Source: Acidobacteriaceae bacterium
Lineage (GTDB): Bacteria > Acidobacteriota > Terriglobia > Bryobacterales > Bryobacteraceae
NCBI GenBank assembly: GCA_019246575.1
Contig: JAFAQG010000733.1
Span: 1 to 17,637, forward strand
DNA: 17,637 nucleotides
Reading direction: 5' to 3'
Shown here: positions 5,741 to 13,601 of the stretch, piece after piece
How positions within the stretch are numbered: the stretch's first letter is position 1
Layout: every line of letters begins with the position of its first letter
The notes under the pieces: model-generated
Told to the model about the DNA's origin: nothing
Databases searched by the model: none
Seen by the model: the letters and a program-made list of their open reading frames with translations, nothing else
Made by a program: the position numbers and the translations under genes

Positions 5741-6572
5741 TTGCAAGCGCGGCGGGTATCAAACTGACGGCGAAACCTGCCGCGACATCGGCGGCGTAGT
5801 GGTAGCGTCCATAGACAGTCGCGAGCGAGACGCTTACGGCGTAAACGAGTAACGCCGACCCAAATACCTTGCGGCGGATGACCAGGAACATACCCCATGC
5901 TGCCGCAAATGCGGACGACACATGTGCGCTGGGAAACACGCCGACATGAATAGTTGCCGCATTTAGAATTGCGAGGTTCCATCTGCGCAGAATCGTTGTG
6001 ATATGCGGAGGGTCGAGGGAGGGAAAGGCGATTCTGGGCGGCTGCGATGGGAAATAAGGGAATAAGGCGTATGCAGCCAGCGTACCGACCAGGTAAATAA
6101 CTAAGAAGCGGTCTATAGCTTGCCGTTTATGTTGAACGTACAACAGAGTGAGGCAATAAAACGGCAGGCCATAGACGAGGAGATAACAGAACTCCAGGTA
6201 AGCGGGGAAGATATTGCCGAGACTTTCGATGGCAGCGCAAAGATGCCATTTAGTAAGTAGCAAATGATCCCATGGCACCCAGGCTGATTCGAGATGGTGG
6301 TCGAAATGACGCGGCAGGAATAACTCCATTTCGTGGAAGGCGACGAGGGTCAATCCGAGAGGCAGGAAGTCACGGCAATACGATACTGCCCCGGGCAGCT
6401 GTGTTTGAGAAAGACGCGAGAGCAGGGATAGCAAAGCCGACACGCCGGCGAAGAGAAATAGCGGCTGGAATCGCAGGAGGGGACGTTCGGGGAAAAAGCC
6501 GGAGATCAGGGCAACATAAGCAAAAAAACCAACGACCACCCACTCAGACGCGCGAAGCTTCAGCCACAGCAT
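5703..6572 (-). CDS. PAP2-superfamily integral membrane phosphatase
   Basis: 289 residues from the ATG at 6572, which follows CAGGATCGAG and gives the membrane-protein N-terminus MLWLKLRASEWVVVGFFAYVA. An upstream in-frame start (6638) adds 22 residues lying wholly within the transporter gene and is less likely. Six or so hydrophobic segments are visible. The three PAP2 signature regions are present: FPYFPSQPPR (171-180), FPSAHVSSAF (213-222, catalytic His 217) and YGRYHYAADV (254-263, His 258 and Asp 262). The PPR ... FPSxH ... HYxxDV form resembles the inositolphosphotransferase (Aur1-like) branch. It probably hydrolyses or transfers phospholipid-linked phosphate at the membrane; the substrate is unknown. 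It overlaps the upstream MFS gene by 29 bases, so translation is likely coupled, and its end overlaps paralog 3. Confidence 0.82.
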   Translation of the reverse strand: MLWLKLRASEWVVVGFFAYVALISGFFPERPLLRFQPLFLFAGVSALLSLLSRLSQTQLPGAVSYCRDFLPLGLTLVAFHEMELFLPRHFDHHLESAWVPWDHLLLTKWHLCAAIESLGNIFPAYLEFCYLLVYGLPFYCLTLLYVQHKRQAIDRFLVIYLVGTLAAYALFPYFPSQPPRIAFPSLDPPHITTILRRWNLAILNAATIHVGVFPSAHVSSAFAAAWGMFLVIRRKVFGSALLVYAVSVSLATVYGRYHYAADVAAGFAVSLIPAALAIMVGTGRSSRGA

Positions 6573-7860
6573 CTCGATCCTGAACGCGTACAGCTTTGCT
6601 TCGCGATTCGAATAACAGCGCCAGAGCGGAAAGCACACCGGCCCACACGGCCCAAATGGTGAGATAGAAACGTTTATAGGAGGAATGGAGATCGGATAAA
6701 TCGATCAGGAAACCGGCGAGGACGGGGGCAGTGATCTGGGCAATAGACATCAGTGACTGAGTGAGTCCGATAATAACTCCCTGCTCGCGCTTACCCGCCC
6801 GTTGCGTAATGAGACTTGTAAGCGTGGGGCGCAATCCGGACGCTCCGATTGCCGAGAAGCCGATAATCCAGAGGAGCTGGCCGATGGTGGTTGTGAATCC
6901 GATAGCTGCATAGCAGAGCGCTGAAGTAATGAACCCGAGCTCGACCACCTTGCGTTCGCCGATCCATTTGACCATGCGCCCAACCAGGCCGCCTTGCATA
7001 ATCATGCCCAGGAATCCATTGAAGGCGAATATGTAGCCCACCTCGCGCACGCCCACCCAGTGTCCGTTCCACTTGTAAGTGCGTTCGGCGAATAAGGCGA
7101 ATCCCGAGATGAAGGTGGAAAAGGCGAACGCGAAGAATAACCATTGAGTAAGCAAACGCGCGAGTTCTTTATCGTGGAGATACTTTCTGTACTCGCCCCA
7201 TGAGATCAGGGACAGGCGTCTGCCGGCTGGTCCTGTTGCGGCGGCTTCCTCGTTGTGCTGGTGAATAACTTCGCGGCGCGGCAGGAGCGCCGAGGTGCAC
7301 AGAATTGCGGTTAAAGAGAGCGCAGACGCGGCAAAGATGGGTGACTGGTAACCGAAATTGTGCGCTAGGAAACCGGAGATACCGGGTCCTACCAGAAATC
7401 CGAATCCGAACGCTATCCCGATTATGGCGAACGACTTGGCCCGGTTCTCCGGTTTTGTCACGTCGCTGATGTAAGCCTGTGCTATGGATAGATTCCCGGC
7501 TGTCGCGCCATCGATTGCGCGCGCGAGAAACAGCATCCAGACGCGTGTCGAAAACGCCAGGATGAGGAAGCCGACGAAGGTGCCAGCTTGACTGACGAGT
7601 AGGATCGGTCGACGCCCAAGGCGGTCTGACAATTGGCCGAGAATCGGACCGGCGATGAGCTGGCACGCGGCGTAGGTGGACACGAGAGCGCCGACGGCTG
7701 CCGGGGAGGCCCCCAGGTGCTCCGAGTAGAAGGGCAGGAGAGGGAGGATGATGGTGAACCCGAGGATATCGACCGCAACGATGAGGAAGATGGGCAACAG
7801 CGGGGATGCGAGGCGGCGGTTTGGACCTGCGTTGAGCCTCTGTGACTCGGACGGGGGCAC
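6544..7860 (-). CDS. Major facilitator superfamily transporter, TetA-like drug efflux type
   Basis: 438 residues from GTG at 7860. Twelve-helix MFS architecture: the first helix is LLPIFLIVAVDILGFTIILPLLPFY, followed by motif A, GQLSDRLGRRPILL (about residues 77-90), in the loop between helices 2 and 3. LARAIDGATAGNLSIAQAYISDV and AFGFGFLVGPGISGFL match the motif B and motif C (antiporter) regions of the 12-TMS drug:H+ antiporter branch, as in class TetA proteins. The centre has a charged cytoplasmic loop (LLPRREVIHQHNEE...) between the two halves. The likely role is proton-driven export of a small hydrophobic compound; the substrate cannot be told from sequence. No TetR-like regulator is adjacent, but a dyad at 7900-7916 lies 40 bases upstream. 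Downstream it overlaps the PAP2 gene. Confidence 0.85.
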   Translation of the reverse strand: MPPSESQRLNAGPNRRLASPLLPIFLIVAVDILGFTIILPLLPFYSEHLGASPAAVGALVSTYAACQLIAGPILGQLSDRLGRRPILLVSQAGTFVGFLILAFSTRVWMLFLARAIDGATAGNLSIAQAYISDVTKPENRAKSFAIIGIAFGFGFLVGPGISGFLAHNFGYQSPIFAASALSLTAILCTSALLPRREVIHQHNEEAAATGPAGRRLSLISWGEYRKYLHDKELARLLTQWLFFAFAFSTFISGFALFAERTYKWNGHWVGVREVGYIFAFNGFLGMIMQGGLVGRMVKWIGERKVVELGFITSALCYAAIGFTTTIGQLLWIIGFSAIGASGLRPTLTSLITQRAGKREQGVIIGLTQSLMSIAQITAPVLAGFLIDLSDLHSSYKRFYLTIWAVWAGVLSALALLFESRSKAVRVQDRDAVAEASRV

Positions 7861-7899
7861 GCTACGATCTTACCGAGAGCGTCGAGGGCGGGTAATTGT

Positions 7900-7916
7900 A
7901 AGTGTGTGTTACACTT
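7900..7916. promoter_or_regulatory. Inverted repeat in the divergent MFS / rpmI spacer
   Basis: AAGTGT-gtgtt-ACACTT is a perfect 6-base dyad with a 5-base centre. It lies in the 143-base spacer between the transporter start (7860) and rpmI (8004). The spacer between a pump gene and a divergent operon is a usual operator location. TACACT (7910-7915) also resembles a rightward -10 element, but no good -35 is present. Confidence 0.3.
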
Positions 7917-8003
7917 TTCTAAGTAGTTGCGCCCCGGTTCCCCGCTGCGCGGTCGGTGTGCGGTTCTCGCGGTTTCGACCGTAGATCAATCCAGGACATG
8001 AAT

Positions 8004-8198
8004 ATGCCGAAGTTAAAGACACATAAGGGTGCGTCCAAGCGCTTCAAGAAGACAGGGACGGGGAAAATCGCCCGGCGGCACGCGTTCGCGCGTCACATTT
8101 TGACATCGAAGCCGCGCTCACGCAAGCGGAAACTTACCCAAAGTGTGGTCGCCGATGAGACGGATCAGGCGAAACTTCGAAGCATGCTTCCGTATTAA
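8004..8198 (+). CDS. rpmI: 50S ribosomal protein L35 (bL35)
   Basis: 64 residues, the usual length for bL35, beginning [20 protein letters not shown], the near-invariant N-terminus of the family, and rich in Lys/Arg throughout. The frame is open back to 7956 and another ATG lies at 7998, but AGGA at 7993-7996 is correctly spaced (7 bases) for the ATG at 8004. It precedes rplT as in most bacteria. The gene that usually lies just upstream (infC) is absent; a transporter on the opposite strand takes its place, so rpmI must have its own promoter in 7861-8003. Confidence 0.96.
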   Translation: MPKLKTHKGASKRFKKTGTGKIARRHAFARHILTSKPRSRKRKLTQSVVADETDQAKLRSMLPY

Positions 8199-8267
8199 GA
8201 AGCATCTTCGCATCAACTTTGACAGCGAGCAGGAGCAGAGCGCCGCACGTGCCTGCAACTCTCGCGG

Positions 8268-8284
8268 GAACCTCGCAGAGGTTC
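8268..8284 (+). other. Short perfect hairpin between rpmI and rplT
   Basis: GAACCTC-GCA-GAGGTTC forms a 7-base perfect stem with a 3-base loop, 10 bases before the AAGGAGA Shine-Dalgarno of rplT. No U-run follows. It may be part of an L20-type autoregulatory leader, as ribosomal protein L20 represses its own operon through mRNA structure in several bacteria, or a processing site. Inference only. Confidence 0.35.
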
Positions 8285-8306
8285 AAAAGACAGAAGGAGA
8301 GAAAAC

Positions 8307-8675
8307 GTGCCTAGAGTAAAAAGAGGTACCCACCGGCGGGATTACCGCCGTAAAACGCTTCGCCGCGCGAAGGGGTTTTTTCTTACAAAATCGAAGCTGA
8401 ACCGTGCCGCACAAGAAGCGGTCGAAAAAGCGCTTCGGTACGGTTATGTGGGGCGGCGGCTCAAAAAGCGCAATTTCCGGTCGCTTTGGATTGTGCGCAT
8501 TAACGCGGCCTGCCGCACAGCAGACATTTCCTACAGCAAGTTCATTTGCGGACTGAAGCGGGCGGGCATCGAGCTGAATCGCAAGATCCTGGCGGATATG
8601 GCGATCAACGATGCAACCGGCTTTGCTTCGCTGGTTGCCAAGGCAAGAGCGGCGCATCAGGCTCAAGTTCAATAG
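8307..8675 (+). CDS. rplT: 50S ribosomal protein L20 (bL20)
   Basis: 122 residues from GTG at 8307, with AAGGAGA at 8294-8300. It begins [19 protein letters not shown], carries [25 protein letters not shown], then the [21 protein letters not shown] core, and ends with the globular part [17 protein letters not shown]. All are characteristic of bL20, an early 23S rRNA-binding assembly protein in the large subunit. Length is a few residues over the usual 117-120, from the C-terminal tail AHQAQVQ. It lies 108 bases after rpmI, same operon; L20 controls this operon in other bacteria. Confidence 0.96.
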   Translation: MPRVKRGTHRRDYRRKTLRRAKGFFLTKSKLNRAAQEAVEKALRYGYVGRRLKKRNFRSLWIVRINAACRTADISYSKFICGLKRAGIELNRKILADMAINDATGFASLVAKARAAHQAQVQ

Positions 8676-8693
8676 TCGATAATGGACTGATCA

Positions 8694-8715
8694 CCGCAAA
8701 CCGTTCCGGTTGCGG
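8694..8715 (+). other. Hairpin after rplT
   Basis: CCGCAAACCG (8694-8703) faces CGGTTGCGG (8707-8715) across a TTC loop, pairing nine bases with one bulged A. No U-run follows, so it is not a classical intrinsic terminator. It could attenuate read-through into the coiled-coil/zapA pair or partly mask the GGAG at 8714-8717. Confidence 0.3.
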
Positions 8716-8730
8716 AGTTGAGCACCGCAT

Positions 8731-9063
8731 ATGGAAGCAGCAGTTCAACAGCAGGAAATCGACACGCTGGCAACTCTCGAGGAGCGCATTACGCGCGCGG
8801 TTCAGGCCATCACCAGGCTAAGAAGCGAGAACGGCCAATTGCAGGATCGTCTGAGCGCGACCGAATCGGACCTGAACTCGACGCGACAAGGCCGCGATGA
8901 GGCGCAGGCACTCTCGGCGGAATTGCAGAGAGAGAATGCGGAACTGCACAACGGATTGAAGCGCGCCAATGACGAGCTGGATGGCTTGCGCGGGGAGCGG
9001 CAGCAGGTCAAAGAGCGAATCGAAAGACTTCTGGGGCAACTGGACCTGGTGAGCGCGAGCTGA
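8731..9063 (+). CDS. Coiled-coil protein, ZapB-like cell-division partner of ZapA (putative)
   Basis: 110 residues, nearly all predicted coiled coil: heptad-like patterns such as TLEERITRAVQAITRLRSENGQL, then ATESDLNSTRQGRDEAQALSAELQRENAEL and ERIERLLGQLDLV. It has no membrane segment or signal peptide, so it should be cytoplasmic. It ends 10 bases before zapA on the same strand. Small all-coiled-coil proteins next to zapA are commonly ZapB-like and help organise the FtsZ ring; here this is inferred from shape and place, because coiled coils are poor for homology. The start at 8731 has only a distant GGAG (8714-8717), so the exact start is a little uncertain. Confidence 0.75.
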   Translation: MEAAVQQQEIDTLATLEERITRAVQAITRLRSENGQLQDRLSATESDLNSTRQGRDEAQALSAELQRENAELHNGLKRANDELDGLRGERQQVKERIERLLGQLDLVSAS

Positions 9064-9073
9064 ACAAAGCGAT

Positions 9074-9388
9074 ATGAATGCTCCGGACACATCGAAGCAG
9101 GTTGTCCGGGTCACCATATTCAATCAAACGTATACGCTTTCAACGTCCGGCGACCCGGAAGATACTCAGCAGCTGGCGCACGAAGTGGACGATCTCATGT
9201 CGTCAATTGCACGGCGGGCCGGAAATCTTGACTCCACTCGCACCGCCGTCCTGGCGTGCTTGCATTTAGCAGACCGCCTGCGCAGCGTGGAGCGGGAGCT
9301 GAAATGCCTTCGCGAATCGGTCAATCACAAGTCGCGCGATTTTGTTTCGGTATTGGATCGAGCATTGTCGGCAAGCGATGGAGGCTAG
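9074..9388 (+). CDS. zapA: Cell division protein ZapA
   Basis: 104 residues. The N-terminal part KQVVRVTIFNQTYTLSTSGDPEDTQQLAHEVDDLMSSI is the ZapA globular head (I/V-x-I-x-G/N-Q-x-Y-x-L followed by the helix after the 'DPEDxQxLA' turn). The rest is a long helix ending in a coiled coil (ADRLRSVERELKCLRESVNHKSRD). ZapA tetramers bundle FtsZ filaments and stabilise the Z-ring in the cytoplasm. It follows the coiled-coil gene by 10 bases. Its stop is 7 bases from the end of the convergent lptD gene, leaving no room for a separate terminator. Confidence 0.9.
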   Translation: MNAPDTSKQVVRVTIFNQTYTLSTSGDPEDTQQLAHEVDDLMSSIARRAGNLDSTRTAVLACLHLADRLRSVERELKCLRESVNHKSRDFVSVLDRALSASDGG

Positions 9389-9395
9389 GAAACGT

Positions 9396-11720
9396 TCAGA
9401 AGAGCCGCGATTGCCGCTGCAAGCTGCCGAAAGATCCAATATTCGCAACGGAAAACGAAAATAGGTACTGGTTCTCGTCGCGGATGCCCAGATTGAACCG
9501 GCGGATTTGCACGCTGAAGCCGCAGCAGTCGGTGTTACGCGAAATCTGGTAGGAAGAGAACAGTGTCCGGCTGGTTCGTAAATCATAGAACGCGTTTGCC
9601 GCGGCGTTCCAACCTTTACCATTCGAGTTGCCATAACCTCCGCCGAAGCCGAGCTGATTCGATTGCGGGAAAAGCAGCGGGTTCAGGGAGACGGCGGTGT
9701 CGGAAACCGAAGCGAAGTATTTCGAATGCCTGAAGGCGAGATAGTAATTTTGGTCCACAGTCTTCCGACGAAGAGGATCGTAATCGGCGCGCCATTCCAA
9801 ACCGAGGAACGAGTAGGGATTTACAGTTAGCGAAGAAGCCAGGGGCGAATAGCTGCGCGCCGTGTCAAGAAATGGGAAGGGGGTAACTTGCTCGGTCGCG
9901 AGCAGCAGGTTTTTCTGGCCTGCAATGAGCACGCCTCCAAACGTTGGATCGAAATAACGAGCTTGAACGAGACGCCATGTCAAAAATTCGCTGACGTTGC
10001 CGCTTTTGTCCTTTCTGTAGAGGCGATTTGTCAAGGAAAGAGCCAACTGATTGGTGTTTGAGAGGATGTCCGTTTCGTCGAAGCGGATGATGCGAGAAAA
10101 CTCGTCTACCCCGGCAACTTTCTCGTAAGTTGCGCGCGCCTCGATAACATGCTTTACTTTTGCGCCTAAGTGAAGCCATGCGGGCGGAGCAAAGACACGC
10201 TCGAGGCTGGGAAACCGGAGATCAACAGTAAAATCCGCATATTTTCGGAAGATACTTGCGTTCGCGAGCGTTATATCGCCAGTACAGGACCCGACTGTGC
10301 CACAGGGGGCAGAAACGGGTGAATAGGAATTTCCATATTCCGTTCCTCCGAAAGTAGCGCTCGGGTCTAGTGAGAAGCCTTTGAAGCTGAAATGAGAGCT
10401 TACATGAGGCTTCACATCGAGACGCGAGAAAGTGCCGCTACGGAATAATGCTGCCGTGGAGCTTACAGGCTCCTGGCGCGAGAGAAAGGCTGCGCTCGAC
10501 TCGAAAGAGAACGACAAAGGCAGAGGGCCACGCGCCACCTCGCGGTCCCGCCCGGAAAACTCGAAGGTGGGTAAGTTCTGCAGAATGACCTCGTTTTGAG
10601 GCTGGCCGACCGGAGTAACAGATTCGTACAACTGGTTGCGATCGCCGGCGATGGTTAGCGTGTACGCATCCAGTTTGTAGCGGCGCTGAAGGAAGGCGAT
10701 GGATTCGACCTGGTTTGAGATAGTCGTCGAGAACGCGTAGGAAAACGCCTGCCGGAACAGATAACTGCTCAGGTAATTGTAATCGAGCCGGCCATGGAAC
10801 CCCATGAATTCCGTGGTCCCTGTGAGCTCGAATTCCAGGCCGCCCTGTTTCTGCACCGTTGCGCCCTGAGGGAGTCCGCGATCGTTTACGCCATAGAGCC
10901 TGAAATTGAAATCGGTAACGGAGTTCGGCTTGCCGCGAAAATCGTAGGTCAGCGCAGGTCCGCGCTGGGTGAAGTATTGCACGCGTGCTGTCATATCGTA
11001 ACTTCGGCTCATGGCCCAGTAGTAACCAAACCCGTACATATATCCGAAGCGCGAGCTATGGCCGATGTTAGGCGTAAGGAAACCGCTTTGGCGTGGATTT
11101 TTCCCCAATGGCCGGTAAAAGAAAGGCAGATACAAGATTGGCGCGCGCTGGAGGCGGAAAACTGCATGCCGGATAATGGCGCGATCTCCCGGGATGATAT
11201 CGAAGACAGGGGCCTGGAACACCCACCAGGGTTTCGGCAGTTTGCAGTCGGTAACGAAGCCTTTGTGGAGAATGTATCGATCCTTAATGCGGTCGGCCCA
11301 TAATGCCTGAAAGTAAAACGGATTGGTAGTGGTGAGCACGCCGGGGTTGGTCATAACCTTGGCGGGCGATGTGCCATTGATGTTGTAGAACTTCCCTTCT
11401 TCGGTCTTGAGGTTGTATTCGGCGCGGTCGGCATTGATCTTGTCACCTGTTGCGAAGTGCTCGAGATGGACATGTCCGCGGGCGTAGGCCCAGTTAGTAT
11501 CGGAATCGTAGTCGACCTCGTCGGCCGAGATGACCATTTCGCTGGTTTTGATTTCAGCGACACCCCGGAGGTGCCGGACGGTTCCATTCGACTCTTCAGA
11601 TACTGCAGCCGTCCAAATCTCGTTTTTCGGCGGTAAATCCGCTTTTACCGGGTGCGCCGCAGATTGACCAAACACTGCTGCGGAAGTGATGCAACTGAGC
11701 ATGACGAGGCTCGCGAACAA
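9396..11720 (-). CDS. lptD: LPS-assembly outer-membrane protein LptD
   Basis: About 774 residues if started at the TTG at 11720; the frame runs to 11888, but that part overlaps the divergent gene and looks non-coding. The chosen start gives LFASLVMLSCITSAAVFGQ, a short signal peptide; ATG 11702 is an alternative and no strong Shine-Dalgarno is visible. The N-terminal OstA/LptA-like jellyroll carries GVAEIKTSEMVISADEVDYD, AYARGHVHLEH and ADRAEYNLKTEEGKFYN. The C-terminal part is the beta barrel (LPFFYRPLGKNPRQSGFLTP, TARVQYFTQRGPALTYDFRG, and others). Near the end, DCCGFSVQIRRF matches the conserved Cys-Cys of LptD. The protein inserts lipopolysaccharide into the outer leaflet together with LptE. 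Its presence implies an LPS-bearing outer membrane. It is convergent with zapA and divergent from the RDD gene. Confidence 0.92.
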   Translation of the reverse strand: MFASLVMLSCITSAAVFGQSAAHPVKADLPPKNEIWTAAVSEESNGTVRHLRGVAEIKTSEMVISADEVDYDSDTNWAYARGHVHLEHFATGDKINADRAEYNLKTEEGKFYNINGTSPAKVMTNPGVLTTTNPFYFQALWADRIKDRYILHKGFVTDCKLPKPWWVFQAPVFDIIPGDRAIIRHAVFRLQRAPILYLPFFYRPLGKNPRQSGFLTPNIGHSSRFGYMYGFGYYWAMSRSYDMTARVQYFTQRGPALTYDFRGKPNSVTDFNFRLYGVNDRGLPQGATVQKQGGLEFELTGTTEFMGFHGRLDYNYLSSYLFRQAFSYAFSTTISNQVESIAFLQRRYKLDAYTLTIAGDRNQLYESVTPVGQPQNEVILQNLPTFEFSGRDREVARGPLPLSFSFESSAAFLSRQEPVSSTAALFRSGTFSRLDVKPHVSSHFSFKGFSLDPSATFGGTEYGNSYSPVSAPCGTVGSCTGDITLANASIFRKYADFTVDLRFPSLERVFAPPAWLHLGAKVKHVIEARATYEKVAGVDEFSRIIRFDETDILSNTNQLALSLTNRLYRKDKSGNVSEFLTWRLVQARYFDPTFGGVLIAGQKNLLLATEQVTPFPFLDTARSYSPLASSLTVNPYSFLGLEWRADYDPLRRKTVDQNYYLAFRHSKYFASVSDTAVSLNPLLFPQSNQLGFGGGYGNSNGKGWNAAANAFYDLRTSRTLFSSYQISRNTDCCGFSVQIRRFNLGIRDENQYLFSFSVANIGSFGSLQRQSRLF

Positions 11721-11873
11721 CTTCGATGAGAAATGTTCTGGACAAACGCCAACAATTCTGGTACATAGAGAAACTGAGGCAGTAGCGCACCGGCCAGGCG
11801 CAAGGTGCTCGGCGGAAGTACAATTGAAGCGCCTGGCGAGGGGAAGAAGCCGTGTAACAGCACGGATCGCGAG

Positions 11874-12770
11874 ATGACTTGCCAGCATTGTCAGACTTGG
11901 GTCTTAGACGACGATCACCGGTGCCCGCGTTGCGGGCGTAGGTTGAGAAACACGCCGCCCCGTATTTCGCCTGCGACGTATCCGATCGCGGCGGCGGCAA
12001 CGGCTCCGGCTTACCCAGTAGAGGAAGCGGAGACCGCTCGGAATGCGCCGCAAACCGCACCCCAGCCGCAAAGCCCGCCGAAAGCTCAACCAGGACAGCA
12101 AGCCCTATTCTCGCAGCCAGCGTCGGAACCGCGCATCATCCCTTTCGATCAATTAACGACGCCGGCCGAAAGAGAGTCGATTCGGGCGCGAGCGGCGGAC
12201 CTCGCCAGGCCAAGTCCTGTGAAAGCTCAGAAGGTTTCGGTGCGCCACAGCCGAAGCCGTCAGCGCGCAGCCTCGATGCAGGAGCAACGGCATTTCGAAT
12301 TCCTGGGACAGGAAGAGATCGTCGCACCACTAGAGCCGGGCATCCTCTGCGACGCGCTGGTCGCGCCTGTAAGCTTGCGATTCCGGGCCGGATTGACGGA
12401 TGCTCTCATCATGTCGCTCGGGTGCGGGGTGGTGTTCGGGTTGTTCTATTACGCCGGTGGCCGGCTCCCGGCGGACAAGCACGGCTTCGGCTTCCTGACC
12501 GCCGCATTGGTAGCGATTCCGGTGGTCTACAAGCTGCTCTGGACCTTTGTAGGACAAGATACGATTGGGATGCAGAGTGCCGGCTTACGGCTGGTCGATT
12601 TCGACGGCAACCCGCCTTCGAAACAGAGGCGATACCAGCGATTTTTCGGTGCTTTGATCAGCTTTCTCGCGGCCGGGATGGGTGTCGTCTGGGCCTTTGT
12701 TGACGAAGACTCGCTCACTTGGCACGATCACATGTCGGGCACGTTTCCGACAGTGGCATCCGATTCCTAG
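11874..12770 (+). CDS. Zinc-ribbon and RDD-family membrane protein
   Basis: 298 residues from ATG at 11874 (GAG just before it). The longer frame from 11805 adds 23 residues with no feature of note. It starts MTCQHCQTWVLDDDHRCPRC, a CxxC...CxxC zinc ribbon (residues 3-19). A Pro/Ala/Gln-rich linker of about 120 residues follows (PQTAPQPQSPPKAQPGQQ). The C-terminal third is an RDD domain: RAGLTDALIMSLGCGVVFGLF, then a second segment (TAALVAIPVVYKLLWTFVG) and a third (FFGALISFLAAGMGVVWAFV), with the typical QDTIGMQSAGLRLV loop and SLTWHDHMSGT ending. Three membrane helices. RDD proteins are mostly of unknown role; a few act in ion transport. It ends 7 bases before the convergent clpS stop. Confidence 0.82.
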   Translation: MTCQHCQTWVLDDDHRCPRCGRRLRNTPPRISPATYPIAAAATAPAYPVEEAETARNAPQTAPQPQSPPKAQPGQQALFSQPASEPRIIPFDQLTTPAERESIRARAADLARPSPVKAQKVSVRHSRSRQRAASMQEQRHFEFLGQEEIVAPLEPGILCDALVAPVSLRFRAGLTDALIMSLGCGVVFGLFYYAGGRLPADKHGFGFLTAALVAIPVVYKLLWTFVGQDTIGMQSAGLRLVDFDGNPPSKQRRYQRFFGALISFLAAGMGVVWAFVDEDSLTWHDHMSGTFPTVASDS

Positions 12771-12777
12771 CGTCGGG

Positions 12778-13131
12778 TCAGCCAACGTCGGTGTTTCCGA
12801 CCGGCACCAGTACGGCTGACATCGAGCCTTTGGAGTTCGGCATGCGCGGGTCTGCTCCGTAAGCCTGAATCTGATCGCGCGCGAATTCGGCCTGCGGCCG
12901 CTCACAGGTAATAACGATGGTGCGCCCAGTCGTGTCGACCTCGACCGCGTGCTGGAAGGCGACCTCTGTCGAGAACACGAACAGCTTTTGAAGCATCTCG
13001 ATGACATAGTCGTACGTATGCTCATCGTCATCCAGCAAAACAACGTGAAACAAACGTTCGTGCTGCTCCTCCGACTTGCCCTTCGGGGAGGTGGAAGGAG
13101 TTGCGGCAGGCGCAACGGCAGTGTTCTCCAT
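12778..13131 (-). CDS. clpS: ATP-dependent Clp protease adaptor ClpS
   Basis: 117 residues. The first 25 are a flexible low-complexity tail (APAATPSTSPKGKSEEQHER), as in the family. The ClpS fold follows: FHVVLLDDDEHTYDYVIEMLQKLF (the D-D-x-H-T-x-x-Y/V pocket that binds N-degron side chains and the AAA+ partner), then AFQHAVEVDTTGRTIVITC and ERPQAEFARDQIQAYGADPR. ClpS delivers N-end-rule substrates to ClpA/ClpC and reduces degradation of SsrA-tagged proteins. The following gene on the other strand is ssrA itself. The start at 13131 is the only plausible one; no strong Shine-Dalgarno precedes it. Confidence 0.93.
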   Translation of the reverse strand: MENTAVAPAATPSTSPKGKSEEQHERLFHVVLLDDDEHTYDYVIEMLQKLFVFSTEVAFQHAVEVDTTGRTIVITCERPQAEFARDQIQAYGADPRMPNSKGSMSAVLVPVGNTDVG

Positions 13132-13248
13132 CGCGTGCAGGGTTAATATATTGGAACACTACGGGCTGCGGCTACGCAATGCGGAATCAGCGAGGAAAGT
13201 CATGGCATCGAAACGTTGTACACTGGTTGAGTCATATTCCTCCGGTAT

Positions 13249-13601
13249 GGGGGCGCAACGGTTTCGACGGGATTGGATCGTTGTGTGAAGGCGTGCCGGG
13301 TTCCGAGCTCCCGTAAAACGATCGGAAAACAAATAACTGCCAATCAGCAGTTTGCTTACGCTGCCTAATTAGTTAGGTAGCCGTCCCGGCTGGCGAGCCT
13401 GCGCGTTAGCCAAGGGGCGTCATTTTGCAGGATAGGCGCCAGGCTTCGGTCCGTAGCCGTGGGCCGAGATTAATCGGACTAAGCGGCTCTCGCTTTTGCC
13501 GGTTCTTTAGGGAGTCGCTGAAACGCCAGAATCGGATACGCACGTAGGCTTTGCACGGCGGGCTTTCTCGGACGCGGGTTCGACTCCCGCCGCCTCCACC
13601 A
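13249..13601 (+). ncRNA. ssrA: Transfer-messenger RNA (tmRNA, SsrA)
   Basis: The 5' end GGGGGCG (13249-13255) pairs with CGCCTCC (13591-13597) to form the acceptor stem, with one G-U pair. Discriminator A (13598) and an encoded CCA (13599-13601) follow. GCAACGGTTTCGACGGGATT is the conserved 5' tRNA-like segment. GGGTTCGACTCCCGC near the 3' end is the T-arm. The tag frame ends AYAA and stop. Length is about 353 bases, normal for a one-piece tmRNA; there is no sign of the two-piece form. With SmpB it rescues stalled ribosomes and marks the product for ClpXP/ClpAP. No convincing promoter was picked, though TTGTAC lies at 13216. Confidence 0.97.
13339..13368 (+). other. tmRNA tag reading frame (ANQQFAYAA)
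   Basis: Codons GCC AAT CAG CAG TTT GCT TAC GCT GCC TAA give a nine-residue tag ending in AYAA, the type of C-terminus recognised by ClpX. The frame is open further upstream (GKQIT precedes it), so the resume codon is inferred from the usual start with Ala and tag length. A tandem stop (TAATTAG) follows. Confidence 0.8.

Noticed and set aside
11721..11888. N-terminal extension of LptD to 11888
   Set aside because: Overlaps the start of the divergent RDD gene, lacks signal-peptide character and reads like untranslated DNA, though the true start remains uncertain.
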